In this document: in pieces, positions 45,898-56,999 of the stretch
How the letters are laid out: every line of letters starts with the position of its first letter
How positions within the stretch are numbered: the first letter of the stretch is position 1
Source: Gloeophyllum trabeum ATCC 11539
Taxonomy: Eukaryota; Basidiomycota; Agaricomycetes; Gloeophyllales; Gloeophyllaceae
Length of the DNA: 64,000 bases
Assembly: GCF_000344685.1 (NCBI RefSeq)
Contig: NW_006920425.1
Location: forward strand, 520,566-584,565
Direction: 5' to 3'
Position numbers and translations under genes: made by a program
The notes under the pieces: generated by a model
Seen by the model: only the letters and a program-made list of their open reading frames with translations
Told to the model about the DNA's origin: nothing
The model's database searches: none

Positions 45898-47478
45898 ATG
45901 TGCGGCCCAGATATACCCAGCGACATTGCCGGACAGTGCGTATCTCATCAACTCTTCGTCTTCTGCAACAGTCTAAGTCCGCGTTGCTGAGTTCTTCTGC
46001 TCTTTTAGGAATGGACCTTTGGTACGTCTGTCAATACCGGAAATGTGATCGTGAGCTAAACATTTATCTAGCTCATGGGATACCTGTTCTCGTATCTCTT
46101 GCAAGGCATCCTCATAGTGCAAGTATGTAAGTCGATGAAAGTTCCGATTCAACACTCTTGAATGCCCTACTCACTTGCGCCGCGAACGATAGTCATCTTC
46201 TGTAGCCAGCCGACGTATGCAACGGATAGGTTGCCGATAAAGGTCACAGGTAACGCCGCACTCTAGAAGTCTGCCGAATACCCTACTCAACGCCATGCCT
46301 CTAGTGTGGATTGTCTTCTGCTTGGAGATAGTGTCAACTGCCTTTGCTACTGTCTCGGCGTGGTATGGCTTAGCTTCGGGGTGGGGGGACCCGCGAACCC
46401 TCATTAATCCTAGCTGGGCTTTCGCGTATACGCCGGCCCTCCATGGAATCAGTGAGTTTGCCTCGCGAATCATTGAGGAATACTCATGAAGGACTCAGTC
46501 GCCCTCAGCGTACAACTGTTCTTCTGTTGGCGTATGACTCTGTTCGGAAGCGGTTTCGTAGTTCCGTCCTTTATAGCCACTGTACGTTGAGTAGCCTCTA
46601 TTCACAGTGAAACTAACGCCTGCGGGCAGGTTTGTCTTATGCAATCGGCTATGGCAATCGCTTGCGGCGTGAAGGTTAGCAACTGCGTCTGGTGGCTCCA
46701 TCGTGAACTTACACTGCCTTAGATCTGGGAGCTACCTGATCTCGACGCCATTTACGGCATAATACCCTTCGTTTCTGTGAGGCCATCCCTCTCATATTTC
46801 TTGGGCTTCCAAGTGACGCTTCCTTTCTCAGGTCTGGTTGGGAGGCAGCGCATTCTGTGATATTATGATCGCTATAAACATGGTTTACCTAGTACGCCAA
46901 GTCTCTCTGAGATGTTTTCCCCCCTAACTGATCATGCCCAGCTTTACAGAGCGGGACGCGAAGCCGACTTCAAAGCGACTTACCACCTTCTCTTACGTCC
47001 CATAATGATATGCGTAGAAACCGGAATAATGACTGCGTGTTCCTCCATCATGCACCTCGTTCTTTTCTTGGCCATCCGCAACGATAACGCCCACTTTACC
47101 TTGTGAGTGACCGTCTCTTCTCATGTCAGTATTACTCAGACTAGTCCCGCAGCCTATTCCTGACTGCCAAGCTGTAAGTACCCCCGCCTGGATACGGAAT
47201 CCCACTTATCTTACGTGACTCGTAGATATTCCAATACACTCCTTGCTACATTAAACGTACGCAGGACTCGCCCGGAGAATAGACCGACTAGCGCGTTTCA
47301 CGGTCACTCACGGTCGACCAATCAGAAAGGACAGTCTTCCTGGGAAGCCGAGCTGGACAGGATCCAGCCATCCCGTCTCAGCGGTCGGACGCCTGCGACT
47401 GTTTTTATTACAACCAGCACTTCCACGCACAAAGACGATGAAGCCGTTCTGGATATAGGCCATGCCAATATTGTCTGA
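45898..47478 (+). CDS. DUF6534 seven-helix membrane protein, copy 2
   Basis: Second member of the DUF6534 7TM family. ATG 45898: MCGPDIPSDIAGQNGPLLMG across two small introns, then YLFSYLLQGILIVQ. The exon at about 46270-46452 reads VWIVFCLEIVSTAFATVSAW, then YGLASGWGDP and the FAYTPALHGI segment. Next: ALSVQLFFCWRMTLFGSGFV, MQSAMAIACGVK, ELPDLDAIYGIIPFV, LGGSAFCDIMIAINMVYL, READFKATYHLLLRPIMICV and MTACSSIMHLVLFLAIRND. The family-typical end is KLYSNTLLATLNVRRTRPEN, then a Ser/Thr-rich tail to the stop at 47478. Introns are GT-AG and in phase, except that the join between the second helix exon and the LVWIVF exon (46120-46270) could not be resolved. Function unknown. Confidence 0.75.
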
Positions 47479-47641
47479 TAATGGGATGGACTCCTCGAGC
47501 GTCCCGAGCGCTGCTGTGCTGCTCTAGCATGTACAAACGAGATACATAGGGCGTAAAACAGTTTGAAATGTACTTCTACCTGGGTATAAATCATTTGGGT
47601 GTACCGGGATCATCCTAGCCTTAGGCCGGGTGCATGAGAAT

Positions 47642-48160
47642 AGGACCCCTGAAAGTACCAATGGAGGTTAGATACCAGAGAACCTGATTTCCTTCATTTT
47701 TACCGGGACCGAATTTCGCTTAATTTGGCTGTTTTTACCGGGACGCGATACCAACCTAGCCGTGTGGCTCGAGATTTACCGGGATCCAGATATCCAACCT
47801 CCGAATTTTGATCCGGTTACAAGGGTCTTTCTTAGCCAAATTTGATCAAAATAAGGCATTATTCGCTACAATATGCTATATTTAGGCCCAATGTTGCCAA
47901 AACAGTGCAATCTCAGCTCAAATATTTATTGGGGCAAATTGTGGCTGCACAAGCGAGTGATTGAGTGCCGGGAGAAGCCGGGTCTATACCACAATGGTAT
48001 CTGACCTTGGATATCGAGCCTCAATTCTACCGGGACTGAAGTATCCGGCCTCTTGGGCGCTTCGCCACATTTTACCGCAACCGTATCTAACATACGGCCT
48101 CCAGACCTCACTTTTTTACGGAATCGGTATCTAACCTCCATCGGTATTTTCAGGGGTCCT
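47642..48160. mobile_element. MITE with 35 bp TIRs and 8 bp target duplication
   Basis: Non-autonomous DNA transposon of 519 bp. Terminal inverted repeats 47642-47676 and 48126-48160 match at 33 of 35 positions and begin AGGACCCCTGAAA. The flanks carry a perfect 8 bp direct repeat ATGAGAAT (47634-47641 and 48161-48168). An 8 bp duplication is typical of hAT-type insertion; that assignment is inference. No transposase frame is present. The interior is AT-rich and contains several copies of a degenerate motif TACCGGGAC followed by a GTATCNAACCTCC-like half (around 47701, 47736, 47777, 48028, 48073 and 48117). The right end is 130 bp from the GLE1 start codon, so it forms part of that promoter. 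Confidence 0.88.
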
Positions 48161-48290
48161 ATGAGAATTCGGGGTCCTTACCACATGCACGTGCAGCTCA
48201 CGTGGTGTCAGGTGTCGCTGTGGCTGCACCATGGGCGCATGTTTCGCCAGTGTCTCGTCTTGCCACCTTTGCCACACGCAGACCTCGGAA

Positions 48291-50273
48291 TGCACATCAA
48301 AGTGCCACGAACCGTTTCCCCTTCGCCTGTTCGACGGTGACTATGTTGTTCTCTTACATTTTATTCATGTTCACGATGTCTTATACAGGAATATCCGGCA
48401 GGGCTCTACCTTTGGCGTGCCAAAGGACGACGAATGGTACGATTCGGATTCGAACGAGTCGGAATCGGCGTCTTCAAGTTCGTCGTCGTCGGACTCGTTC
48501 TTCTATGACTCTGAGCCGGAAGAGACTCTACCCATAACGTGGGTCAGTTCGGTACGCTTTGCAAGCTGATCTGATACCTCTCTATTCAGAAAGCCCAAGA
48601 TACCGCGCACAGACGAGGAGATTCGTGCTATTGAGGAGGCAGTAAACTCCATTCGGATCCGCACGAGACACAGCGATCCTTACGAGGAATGGGAGCGGAA
48701 GACGAAGGAGGAGGCTCTGGTGAGTGCACGGAGGGCGCACGCGTTGCTGCGCAGCCGTCGACGCAAAGTCCAAGAAGCGACGGAAGCGGAGGAGGCCAAG
48801 AGGTTGGCGGCGCTGCATAAGAAACAGATGGAGGAGGTCGAGGCCCGGATCGCGAAGCTACAGATGGAACAGCAGAGCGAAGAGGAGAAACTACGCGAGG
48901 CGTGGAAAGCACGCGACAAGCGCCTGTGGGAGCGGATAGAGGCGGTAATTAAGGCCGAGGAGGACAAGGTGAAGGCAAAACTAGAGGCAGACCGCAAGGC
49001 AAAGGAGGAAGCGGAGAAGAAGAAGAGGGAAGAGGAAGAGAGGCGTAGGCAGGAGGAAGAGCGAAAGCGCAAGGAGGCGGAGGAGGCGAGGTTGAAGAAG
49101 GAACGGGAGGAGACAGAAGCTAGGGAACAGCAGGCGAAGGAAGAGGAACAGAAGCGGAAGGAGGAGGAGATGACCAAGGCTCAGGCGGAGAAGCTAAAGC
49201 AGGAGGAAAAGGAGAGGGAAGCGTTGGGTATGACTACGGCAGAGGATGACTGGCGACGTGCCCGAGACTCTTTAAAGGTGCGGGGACAGCCCTCCGGTCT
49301 CTGATATTCGTTCATAGTCGATTCCTCAGCGACTTAAAGGCGGGCCCATGAAGACCGTCAAATCCAACAAGGAGTTGAAGTCAGCGTGGGGCAAGGTCAG
49401 GCGTGAGATCACGCCTAAGATCGGGCAGCTAACCAACGACACCCGCGAGATCGACCGTATCGTAAGTAACGCACCGCCCACGCTGTCGCGGTTACTAATC
49501 ACGATGCCAGTCACACCAAATCGTCGACATGATCCGCCCCACGCAGCGGCAATCCGGCGACCTGTACTACGCCTGCCTCTCCTCCCTTGCCAAGGCCATT
49601 CTCCTGCAAGCCGAGACAGAAGTGACCGCGGAGAAACGCAGCGCCTTGCCCCTCGTCCAGGTCACAGTCAACATGCTCTCCGCGCTTGAGTCCTTTGGCG
49701 AGATCTTCTTCGCAAAGCTCTGCCAGCGCTCGGGCGGGTGGCCCATCCCCGCCGTCGTGCCATCCGTCGATGTGGATGGGACACCGTTCGATGCGGAGAC
49801 GCGGAAGAAAGCGATGGGGTACCGCGCAGAGGAGTCGCAGAGCGAGTTCGCCACGAGGCTCGCGGGGATGATGCGCGTGTATTTCGCGGTTCTGGTCGCG
49901 CCTGTGCAGAGCCCGCTGGATAAGATGTTCCAGCTTCCGCGGGTGTGGACGTACTTTGCGCGGATGCTGAGTACGCCGCAGCTGCTCTCCTCGCCCATTG
50001 CACCGTCGCTCTTACATAGTGAGTGAAAGCCCGTTTTCATTGTTAGTGCAGTGCTAAGAGTATTTCAATGTAGTTGCTCTCGATGTCGGCGGCATTGAGG
50101 CCAAGCACGTCTTCGGGAAGCAGTGGGTGAAGATGATGGAACTCCTGTATGAGGGTGTTACCACGGGTATCGGAGGGGCCAGTGAGCGAGTCCTTGGAGG
50201 CTCTTCTCCCGAGGGTAAGGCTGCACGGGTGCGGGTCCAACTCGAGATCGAGCGAGTCATGAGCGCACCATAG
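48291..50273 (+). CDS. gle1: nucleoporin GLE1, mRNA export factor
   Basis: Gle1 activates the DEAD-box ATPase Dbp5 at the cytoplasmic face of the nuclear pore, using inositol hexakisphosphate as cofactor. ATG 48291 (MHIKVPRTVSPSPVR), intron, then STFGVPKDDEWYDSDSNESE and a Ser run. After a second intron PRTDEEIRAIEEAVNSIRIR leads into a coiled coil of some 200 residues very rich in Glu/Lys/Arg. The C-terminal HEAT-like Gle1 domain starts at MKTVKSNKELKSAWGKVRRE and continues ITPKIGQLTNDTREIDRI, IRPTQRQSGDLYYACLSSLA, KAILLQAETEVTAEKRSALP, FFAKLCQRSGGWPIPAVVP and KMFQLPRVWTYFARMLSTPQ to the stop at 50273. The start is supported by phase of the first intron. The exon 2/3 acceptor is uncertain by a few codons. 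Confidence 0.9.
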
Positions 50274-50912
50274 TACATAGTTCGAACGGGTGTGCTATTG
50301 ATATTTCTGGGGATAGAGCTGTCATGAACTCTTAGCTGTAGATTATCTGTACACTAGTTTAACGAATGGTCATGTCGACCACGATTCAGTATTACTGAGA
50401 GGAAGTTGGAGCTGTATCTGATATTGAGCGCCGCGTCTTCATCTACGCGAATAATGCAACATCAGACTCGACGCTACCAGTGACAGCGCATGCGGAAGCC
50501 AACGCGAAACCTGAAAGTAGGCGATGCGTAAATTCTGCCGAATAAGTATGCAATTGCTTGAGTAGTACAACACAACAATCAAGATAGCTAGCTAGCGAGT
50601 CTGTCTGTCTGAGCCGAGTGTCTGGGAATGCGAGGCGGGAATCGTGGAGAGTGCAAGGCGAAACCAGGGCCCAAGAGCGATGAGGAGGAAGCGGAAGGAT
50701 TATGGGAGTGCAGGTGACACAAGAAGTCCTTGTGAAGGGGAAACGGGAAGGGGAAGATAGGACAGGAGGTAGTGGTATGGTGGAGGTGCGGCCTAGTGGT
50801 AGGGTATCGGGCCGCACATTATGTGTATACGGATGTATATAGTGACTATAGAACGGCAGCCGTCGTGGTGACAGGGCTGGTCAGGGAAGGTGGGCGAGCG
50901 AAGCGGACGAGA
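50274..50912. other. 3' flanks of convergent GLE1 and MO25 genes
   Basis: No gene recognised. Includes a TAGCTAGCTAGC microrepeat near 50586. Purine-rich in the 50680-50780 part. Confidence 0.45.
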
Positions 50913-52276
50913 TCAGAGGTTCTGTATCTGGACGATCAGGAACTGCTTCTCGTCCTATGGGAATACGATCAGCTCGAGTACAGAGCGACTAAGCAAAGAA
51001 TGCACGTACTGTGAACTGCTCGTCCTCCTTGTCGTTGTGGAAGTTCTTCAGGAACGCTAACAGTTTCTCCTTATTCCTCCGGAGGATCGCTTCGATCTGT
51101 GGGGGTTTCTTGGGGTTCGCAACAAAGACCTACAGTTGTAAGGAAGGTTAATCTCGACCAGCAAGGCGCACAGGGACTGGTACACACCTTGAAGACGTGG
51201 AATGCCTCGAACTGGATGTTCTTGCTCTTGTCTCGGAGCAGGTTCATCATCATCTTCAAGTTCGCTTCGTTTGCGATGTACCGGGTCATCACGTTGAAGT
51301 TGGCTCGGTCCAGGAGGATTTCGCCGAGCAGCTTTAATGACTGTCGCTTTGTAACATAGTTGTTGGAGAGGATGAGCGTGGTGAAGGATGAAAAGAACTG
51401 GAAATGACGGGGGCGATATAATTAAAATATTCAGGTCGACAGCCAGCAAGGCTACGCACCCGATCATAGTTCTTGTCTAGGAATTCTGCGACCATGGGCT
51501 TGTGCCGTGTTAAGCACTCCTTGAGGTTCGTATAGACGTCGCAAGAAATGCCGAACGTGGTGGTCTCAATGTAGTGAGGGAACATGTAAAATCTGACGAT
51601 GATAAGGGGCTAAAATCCCTCAAACTAATATCAGGGCACTCACTGTTCAGAATACAACAGAATCTTGCACAAAGGCTCGTGCCTTAGCATCTCGCGCAAA
51701 ATCATCCCTGTGTTCAGCGCCACCTCCTCGTTCTCGTAGCCCTTGAATGCGGCGAAGATCACGTCTTTCTTCTGGCATATGTACTCCACTGTTGGGTATC
51801 GTGAACCAATCTGCCGTCGGAGAAGGTTATTAAATATCTGAACGACGTCCTTCCGGGCTTCGAACTCGAACTTTGCAATATTGACGACCAGATGGTATAA
51901 CAGATCCGTGCTGTACGTCTCCTGTGCAAGCTGGGCCACTACCTCAGGCACGGGATCTGCGGGTAGACAAACAGAGACCATATATACCAAATGAGCCATA
52001 CTATCTCTGCATATCCTAATCAGACCCTACGCACCTCCGTCGCCATATAAGATCCCCTTGATCGCCTGCAGATTCTTGGATACTTCTTCGTTGGCCTATA
52101 AGGACGGTCAGCATCACGATCGACCTCGTCGGCTCTTCCGCACCAGTGAAACGAGATCACCGCACCTTTCGCCTCGTCTCTCCGCCCGGTGGCCCCGCCT
52201 CCAACTTCGGGATCGCGTCCCGGAGCCCTCGGACGAGATCAGGGGGTGTGCGCGGTTTTGTCTTGAAAAAATTCAT
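50913..52276 (-). CDS. hym1: MO25 / Hym1 scaffold protein
   Basis: MO25 (CAB39) family armadillo-repeat scaffold. In fungi Hym1/Pmo25 is part of the RAM/MOR network that controls polarity and cell separation through NDR kinases. ATG 52276: [20 protein letters not shown], then [175 protein letters not shown] and [12 protein letters not shown]. The last exon is [13 protein letters not shown], stop 50913-50915. About 330 residues, the normal family length. Introns are GT-AG. Convergent with GLE1. Confidence 0.93.
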
Positions 52277-54881
52277 GGTTTATGCCTGCGACGCCCCTCG
52301 CGCAGCGATGGTAAACCTGGACGTCGTAGGCAACAGCGACGAGAGAGTCGGCACCGGGGGAGACGGTGGGCGGTATGTAACGAAATCGGTTCGTTTGAAC
52401 CAGTTGAAATGCCTACGAGGTACGCGTTTACGTAAGCAATTACGTCTTCTCAAGCCTTTGTAATACTTCGGTTCCTGCCACAGGCCACAACTTTGAGCGG
52501 TGTCCGCTCCCAGTGCTACTGCCAGTAGTGGCTATAGTCGCCGGCTGAGCTAGCGGGTGCTAAGTTATAGTCCATCGAGGCGGTGAAGCGCTCGCAGATG
52601 GCTTGGGGCGCCAGACCGCAATAGTCGACCTGGGTATCAGAGCCTTTGCTCATGACTCGTACGGGGATGCGTTTCCTCCTCTCCTTGGGCTACAACTGTC
52701 ACCGACATGTCCAGATTATGAAATATTAACAAACGTGTAGTAAGTCGATCCGCTGCAAATGATATCACAGTTGACCTAGTATCTAATCATCCGCGGTGGA
52801 TCTGCACTGTCGGTCCGAGCTGTGGGACATGAACTCCGAAATGAACTGTTGTGACCAACATAAGGCAAGGCTTGCCTCCCTCTTCTTTCAATCCGCTTGC
52901 ATCTCTTACAGCGGTCACATGGAACAGCGTGCAAGCTGTGCACTCGAGAGAGGTCATCAGTGCAAGGCTGATTTCACGTGCGGTCATGCTGCCGTAAATA
53001 AAACCGGTCGAAGCGATTTATACTTCTCATCCTGGGTTCTTCCCCTCATGTGCGCCATTTGCTGGTGGACTAGCTTTCACGATAACGCTGCTTCCGCGCT
53101 CACGATGAGCTGCCTGTCAGTCGGACTGCCTACTGTCTGCTCTTCTTGCGGATAATCTCCGTTCTTAGGCGCTATTATGTAGGAATTTCCATATCAAGTA
53201 TCCAGCGACTATATTTACGCCTACACAGGATGCCATTCTTTGGACGAGGGATCATTGCGCCCGACCGAGGCCGACGGCGTCATTACTGAGCCGGTCTGAA
53301 GGTTCTACTGACGGTAAATGACCGAACGCCAGAGCTTCAGGTCGACGCAGGACACTCAGTCTTTAGGGAAAGAACCATCCCCAGCGGTCTTGACTCCAGA
53401 CCCGGCTTGTTGACGTGGAATGTGGAGGATATCTTCCGTCTCTGCTGGATAGCGCTGTGTCGTGACAGACCATCTCTCCTGGAAGAATTCTGTGTTAAGT
53501 AGTACTCGCCCGCGCTTGACGTCGGGAGATAGGCATTCCGGTGCTAGGGTTTGATACGCTGTGCCCCCTATAGTCGCGAGCAGTCCCGGTCGCTCTGACA
53601 GGCATAGTCGTCCAGGATGTTGTACGGAACAAGAGCGAGCAGCATTGGGCGTCCTCTCACATTTTTGGAGCCGTCGAGACGTCCACCGTGACTGGCCTTT
53701 AGCTGCGCAAGTGTCCTCAGTCACAAACTTTAGGGCCTGGAAAAATCCTATTATCTCGTGTGCCACATCCTTTCGACTTCCCATCTCTGACATGCGCCGC
53801 TGAACGAAGGCTCTATTTCTTGTTCCTGTGGTCAGTAGCAGTTTACTCTATCGCTCGTCATTGTCTTGCGGCTTCAATGTCTTCGCCTCCGCCCCCGCCC
53901 CTTTTCTCAACCCGTTCACCATCTCGTCCTCGAGCTAGCTCCGTTCGGCAAGAAGTTGCTCCGTATCGCACTCTTTGCGGGGTTGCCGAAACCGGAAGCC
54001 TTTTTATATTCCACGTAGGAGCCGGTAGAACTCTACTCATGGGTTACAGCGTCCCTGCTACTCCGTTTAATGTGCACAGAGGTGGTCCATAGACATGTGT
54101 CAAATACAAAATCTCCATCAATGCGAGGGACCTGTGGGGCTAAATGAATTCCACTCATGACAGGTTTTACAGCCGCAAGACCTAATGCCGAGAAACGGGC
54201 GTCGGGGTCCTTGGGGAGGTGCTCGTGAGGGCCATCCAGTGTTGCTCAATGCTCAAATCTCCGGCTCGACGACATAGGCGTAGGGATTTGTGCAAACGCC
54301 CATCCCGACGCGTCGGGCAGCATAGTTCAAAAGACTTGTTGCCGCCGGTGCCCCCTCGTTGTACATCGCTCTGCTGAGGGTCTAAGTAAGAGCTATGGTA
54401 CCCTACGCTGAACGAGCAGGTGATATACGTCTGCGGTATTGTTGCGTCTATCGCACCCGCAGTTAATGAGGCCGATGTCACCTGTCGATGGGCTGTCTAC
54501 TCAGTATCTGGTAAACATAACTTGTTGAGGCTTGGAGTAGCTGTAGGCAAGTATTTGAGACAGTGTTGGGCCGGTTGACGCCAGTTAGTTTAGTTGTTTC
54601 GTCAACTAAGCAACTAGTTCTACAAAGTTTAAGAACCGTTGACTTTTCGTCAACCTGCCCACGGAGGTCAACTTTCCCACTCACTACCATATACGGTGAA
54701 AAGCCTTAGCTAAGCGCATGAGTTCAAGACTATAGAGAGCAACCCATCATCCCTGCAATCAGAACGGACGGGGAACTCAACATCTCGACGGGAACTGAGG
54801 AGGACTGCTGGCGGGCAAAGCTCGCGCCACAGTTCCGCCGGAAAGTTATCCAAAAGTAAACGGAACTAGTTGACGAGTTGA
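52277..54881. other. 2.6 kb gene-poor region
   Basis: No known family. Candidates noted: a minus-strand frame 52694-52484 (KERRKRIPVRVMSKGSDTQV then DYCGLAPQAICERFTASMDY) that looks coding but has no start or neighbours, and a 145-codon minus frame 53356-53793. 54570-54900 contains several TTGAC/GTCAA inverted motifs just left of the foldback element. Confidence 0.3.
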
Positions 54882-55014
54882 CGCAGGTATCGTCCCATAA
54901 AAACGCTGAGGTGTGACACCTCAAAATATTGAGGTGACGGCACCTCCGAATATTGAGGTGCATCTAAAAATAGAAACAAGGGTTGGGCCACGCGAAAAGA
55001 AATGCCCGCGCACA

Positions 55015-55084
55015 GAGTCGAACTCTGGACAGCGGGGAAAAGGATTACATAATACTACAGTGAGCGCACTAGACCGCTACGCCA
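55015..55084 (-). ncRNA. tRNA-like Pol III promoter, left arm (SINE head candidate)
   Basis: Mirror copy of the element at 55936-56005, read on the minus strand: A-box-like TGGCGTAGCGG and perfect B-box GTTCGACTC about 50 bp apart. The flanking acceptor-stem halves do not pair, so it is not a functional tRNA gene. Confidence 0.5.
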
Positions 55085-55254
55085 TAAGGCAGTGTAAAGG
55101 TTACAAAATACAGCCGCTATGTAGTCCTGGGAAACAAGCGCGCCCTAGGGTTCGGGTTACATCAGATGACATAACATTTGATGGACTCGTGATCGGGGAA
55201 GACCGCGGCCGATCACATCAAATGTTATGTCATCTGATGTAACCCGAACCCTAG

Positions 55255-55872
55255 NNNNNNNNNNNNNNNNNNNNNNNNNNNNNNNNNNNNNNNNNNNNNN
55301 NNNNNNNNNNNNNNNNNNNNNNNNNNNNNNNNNNNNNNNNNNNNNNNNNNNNNNNNNNNNNNNNNNNNNNNNNNNNNNNNNNNNNNNNNNNNNNNNNNNN
55401 NNNNNNNNNNNNNNNNNNNNNNNNNNNNNNNNNNNNNNNNNNNNNNNNNNNNNNNNNNNNNNNNNNNNNNNNNNNNNNNNNNNNNNNNNNNNNNNNNNNN
55501 NNNNNNNNNNNNNNNNNNNNNNNNNNNNNNNNNNNNNNNNNNNNNNNNNNNNNNNNNNNNNNNNNNNNNNNNNNNNNNNNNNNNNNNNNNNNNNNNNNNN
55601 NNNNNNNNNNNNNNNNNNNNNNNNNNNNNNNNNNNNNNNNNNNNNNNNNNNNNNNNNNNNNNNNNNNNNNNNNNNNNNNNNNNNNNNNNNNNNNNNNNNN
55701 NNNNNNNNNNNNNNNNNNNNNNNNNNNNNNNNNNNNNNNNNNNNNNNNNNNNNNNNNNNNNNNNNNNNNNNNNNNNNNNNNNNNNNNNNNNNNNNNNNNN
55801 NNNNNNNNNNNNNNNNNNNNNNNNNNNNNNNNNNNNNNNNNNNNNNNNNNNNNNNNNNNNNNNNNNNNNNNN
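55255..55872. other. assembly gap (618 N) inside the palindrome
   Basis: N run. Contig ends on both sides are complementary continuations of the same palindrome, which suggests the assembler broke at the hairpin rather than at missing sequence. Confidence 0.95.
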
Positions 55873-55935
55873 TAGGGCGCGCTTGTTTCCCAGGACTACA
55901 TAGCGGCTGTATTTTGTAACCTTTACACTGCCTTA

Positions 55936-56005
55936 TGGCGTAGCGGTCTAGTGCGCTCACTGTAGTATTATGTAATCCTTTTCCCCGCTGTCCAGAGTTC
56001 GACTC
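55936..56005 (+). ncRNA. tRNA-like Pol III promoter, right arm (SINE head candidate)
   Basis: A-box-like TGGCGTAGCGG at 55936-55946 and B-box GTTCGACTC at 55997-56005, followed by a T4 run at 56022-56025 that could act as a Pol III terminator. A T-arm-like hairpin CAGAG-TTCGACT-CTGTG surrounds the B-box with one mismatched pair. No matching 5' acceptor strand, hence tRNA-derived rather than tRNA. Confidence 0.5.
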
Positions 56006-56138
56006 TGTGCGCGGGCATTTCTTTTCGCGTGGCCCAACCCTTGTTTCTATTTTTAGATGCACCTCAATATTCGGAGGTGCCGTCACCTCAATATTTTGAG
56101 GTGTCACACCTCAGCGTTTTTATGGGACGATACCTGCG

Positions 56139-56999
56139 GAACTGGCACAACACTGATTTGAGACCTATATAGCAGTGGCGTTCGATGATTGATTGCATTT
56201 GATCGCGATCGTTCGTTGCCAAAGCGCCCCGAAGTCGCGGAACGGGTCGACGTCGAGGCCAACTGCCAAAAGCAGCCGAGCGGACAGAAAAGATGCAAGG
56301 TAAGAACGTCCTTGTAAAAACCCACCCACGCCTCTACGCTCAGGTGCTCACCACTCAGTGCGCGACGCCTGAGAAATCAGAATACGAAGCTCGACATTCC
56401 CGAGAGCTAGTTCACTTAAGCTTGAAGGCACGACTTGGTTGATGAAACGCGCCGTGATTTCAGGTCCTTTCGAGTATAGCGACCGCCTGTGTTACAGGAA
56501 TATATCTGCTACGATGTACGGGCAGTGTGTCATTTGGCTCATTTCATTGTCGTGTTGCACTTACGTACGTCCGATATTTTCAAGGGTTGTTCTGGGCCGG
56601 CACGGGTTGCCCACCCAGTCGCTAGACAGGGTATTCCTGAGAGGTACCTTAGGGCCCGGCGCCGTCATTTGTGGGGCTGCGAAGCCACTTTATCGGGGAT
56701 AGACTGCAGTAGTCTAAACTCTTACCGAACCAATTCTGGTCTTCTGTCGTCAGAAACGCAGTGATTGTTGCTAGATTCAACAAATAAGAGGAGAAGGACG
56801 GCATTCGGCCAACCCGAATTTTGACACTTCCGATGGCATCTTCAAGTTGTATAAATTCTACGTTCATCCCTCAATTTCTGCTGCCTCTGGTTTGACCCCC
56901 TGCTATTCCTGAAAAATTCCAGCCCGAGGCGCGGGCCCGCATATAAACGCTGGCTTAGAGTAGGGACTCCCCTGCGGACCTCGGCTTGTAGGCGGTGAT
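56139..56999. other. upstream region of DUF6534 copy 3
   Basis: No gene recognised. Short frames at 56439-56764 have no family features. A TATAAA at 56942-56947 lies 58 bp before the next start codon. Confidence 0.45.
56942..56947 (+). promoter_or_regulatory. TATA box of DUF6534 copy 3
   Basis: TATAAA in GCATATAAACGC, 58 bp upstream of ATG 57000. Confidence 0.5.

Larger units (their letters stand above)
54882..56138. mobile_element. long perfect palindrome (foldback / inverted SINE-like element) around an N gap
   Basis: 54882-55147 and 55873-56138 are inverted copies, 266 bp each, with no mismatch found by eye and identical length. Left of the gap the inversion continues: 55145-55183 pairs perfectly with 55216-55254 around a 32 nt loop. 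The left contig end (…CCCTAG) and the right contig start (TAGGGCG…) overlap by TAG exactly where the palindrome would continue. The real structure is therefore probably one hairpin element of about 636 bp (302 bp arms, 32 nt loop), and the 618 N are spurious. The outer part repeats TTGAGGTG/CACCTC motifs. Each arm includes a tRNA-like Pol III promoter. No protein is encoded. Confidence 0.8.

Noticed and set aside
48680..49177. 165-codon minus-strand Ser/Phe-rich frame
   Set aside because: Antisense of the GLE1 coiled coil; Glu/Lys codons read backwards give Ser/Leu/Phe.
54990..55090. Functional tRNA gene in the palindrome arm
   Set aside because: A- and B-boxes are present, but the 5' and 3' acceptor strands do not pair and no standard cloverleaf can be drawn.
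55157..56107. Long minus-strand open frame crossing the N gap
   Set aside because: It is open only because N codons are not stops. Its two ends are mirror images of the palindrome arms, so it is not a gene.
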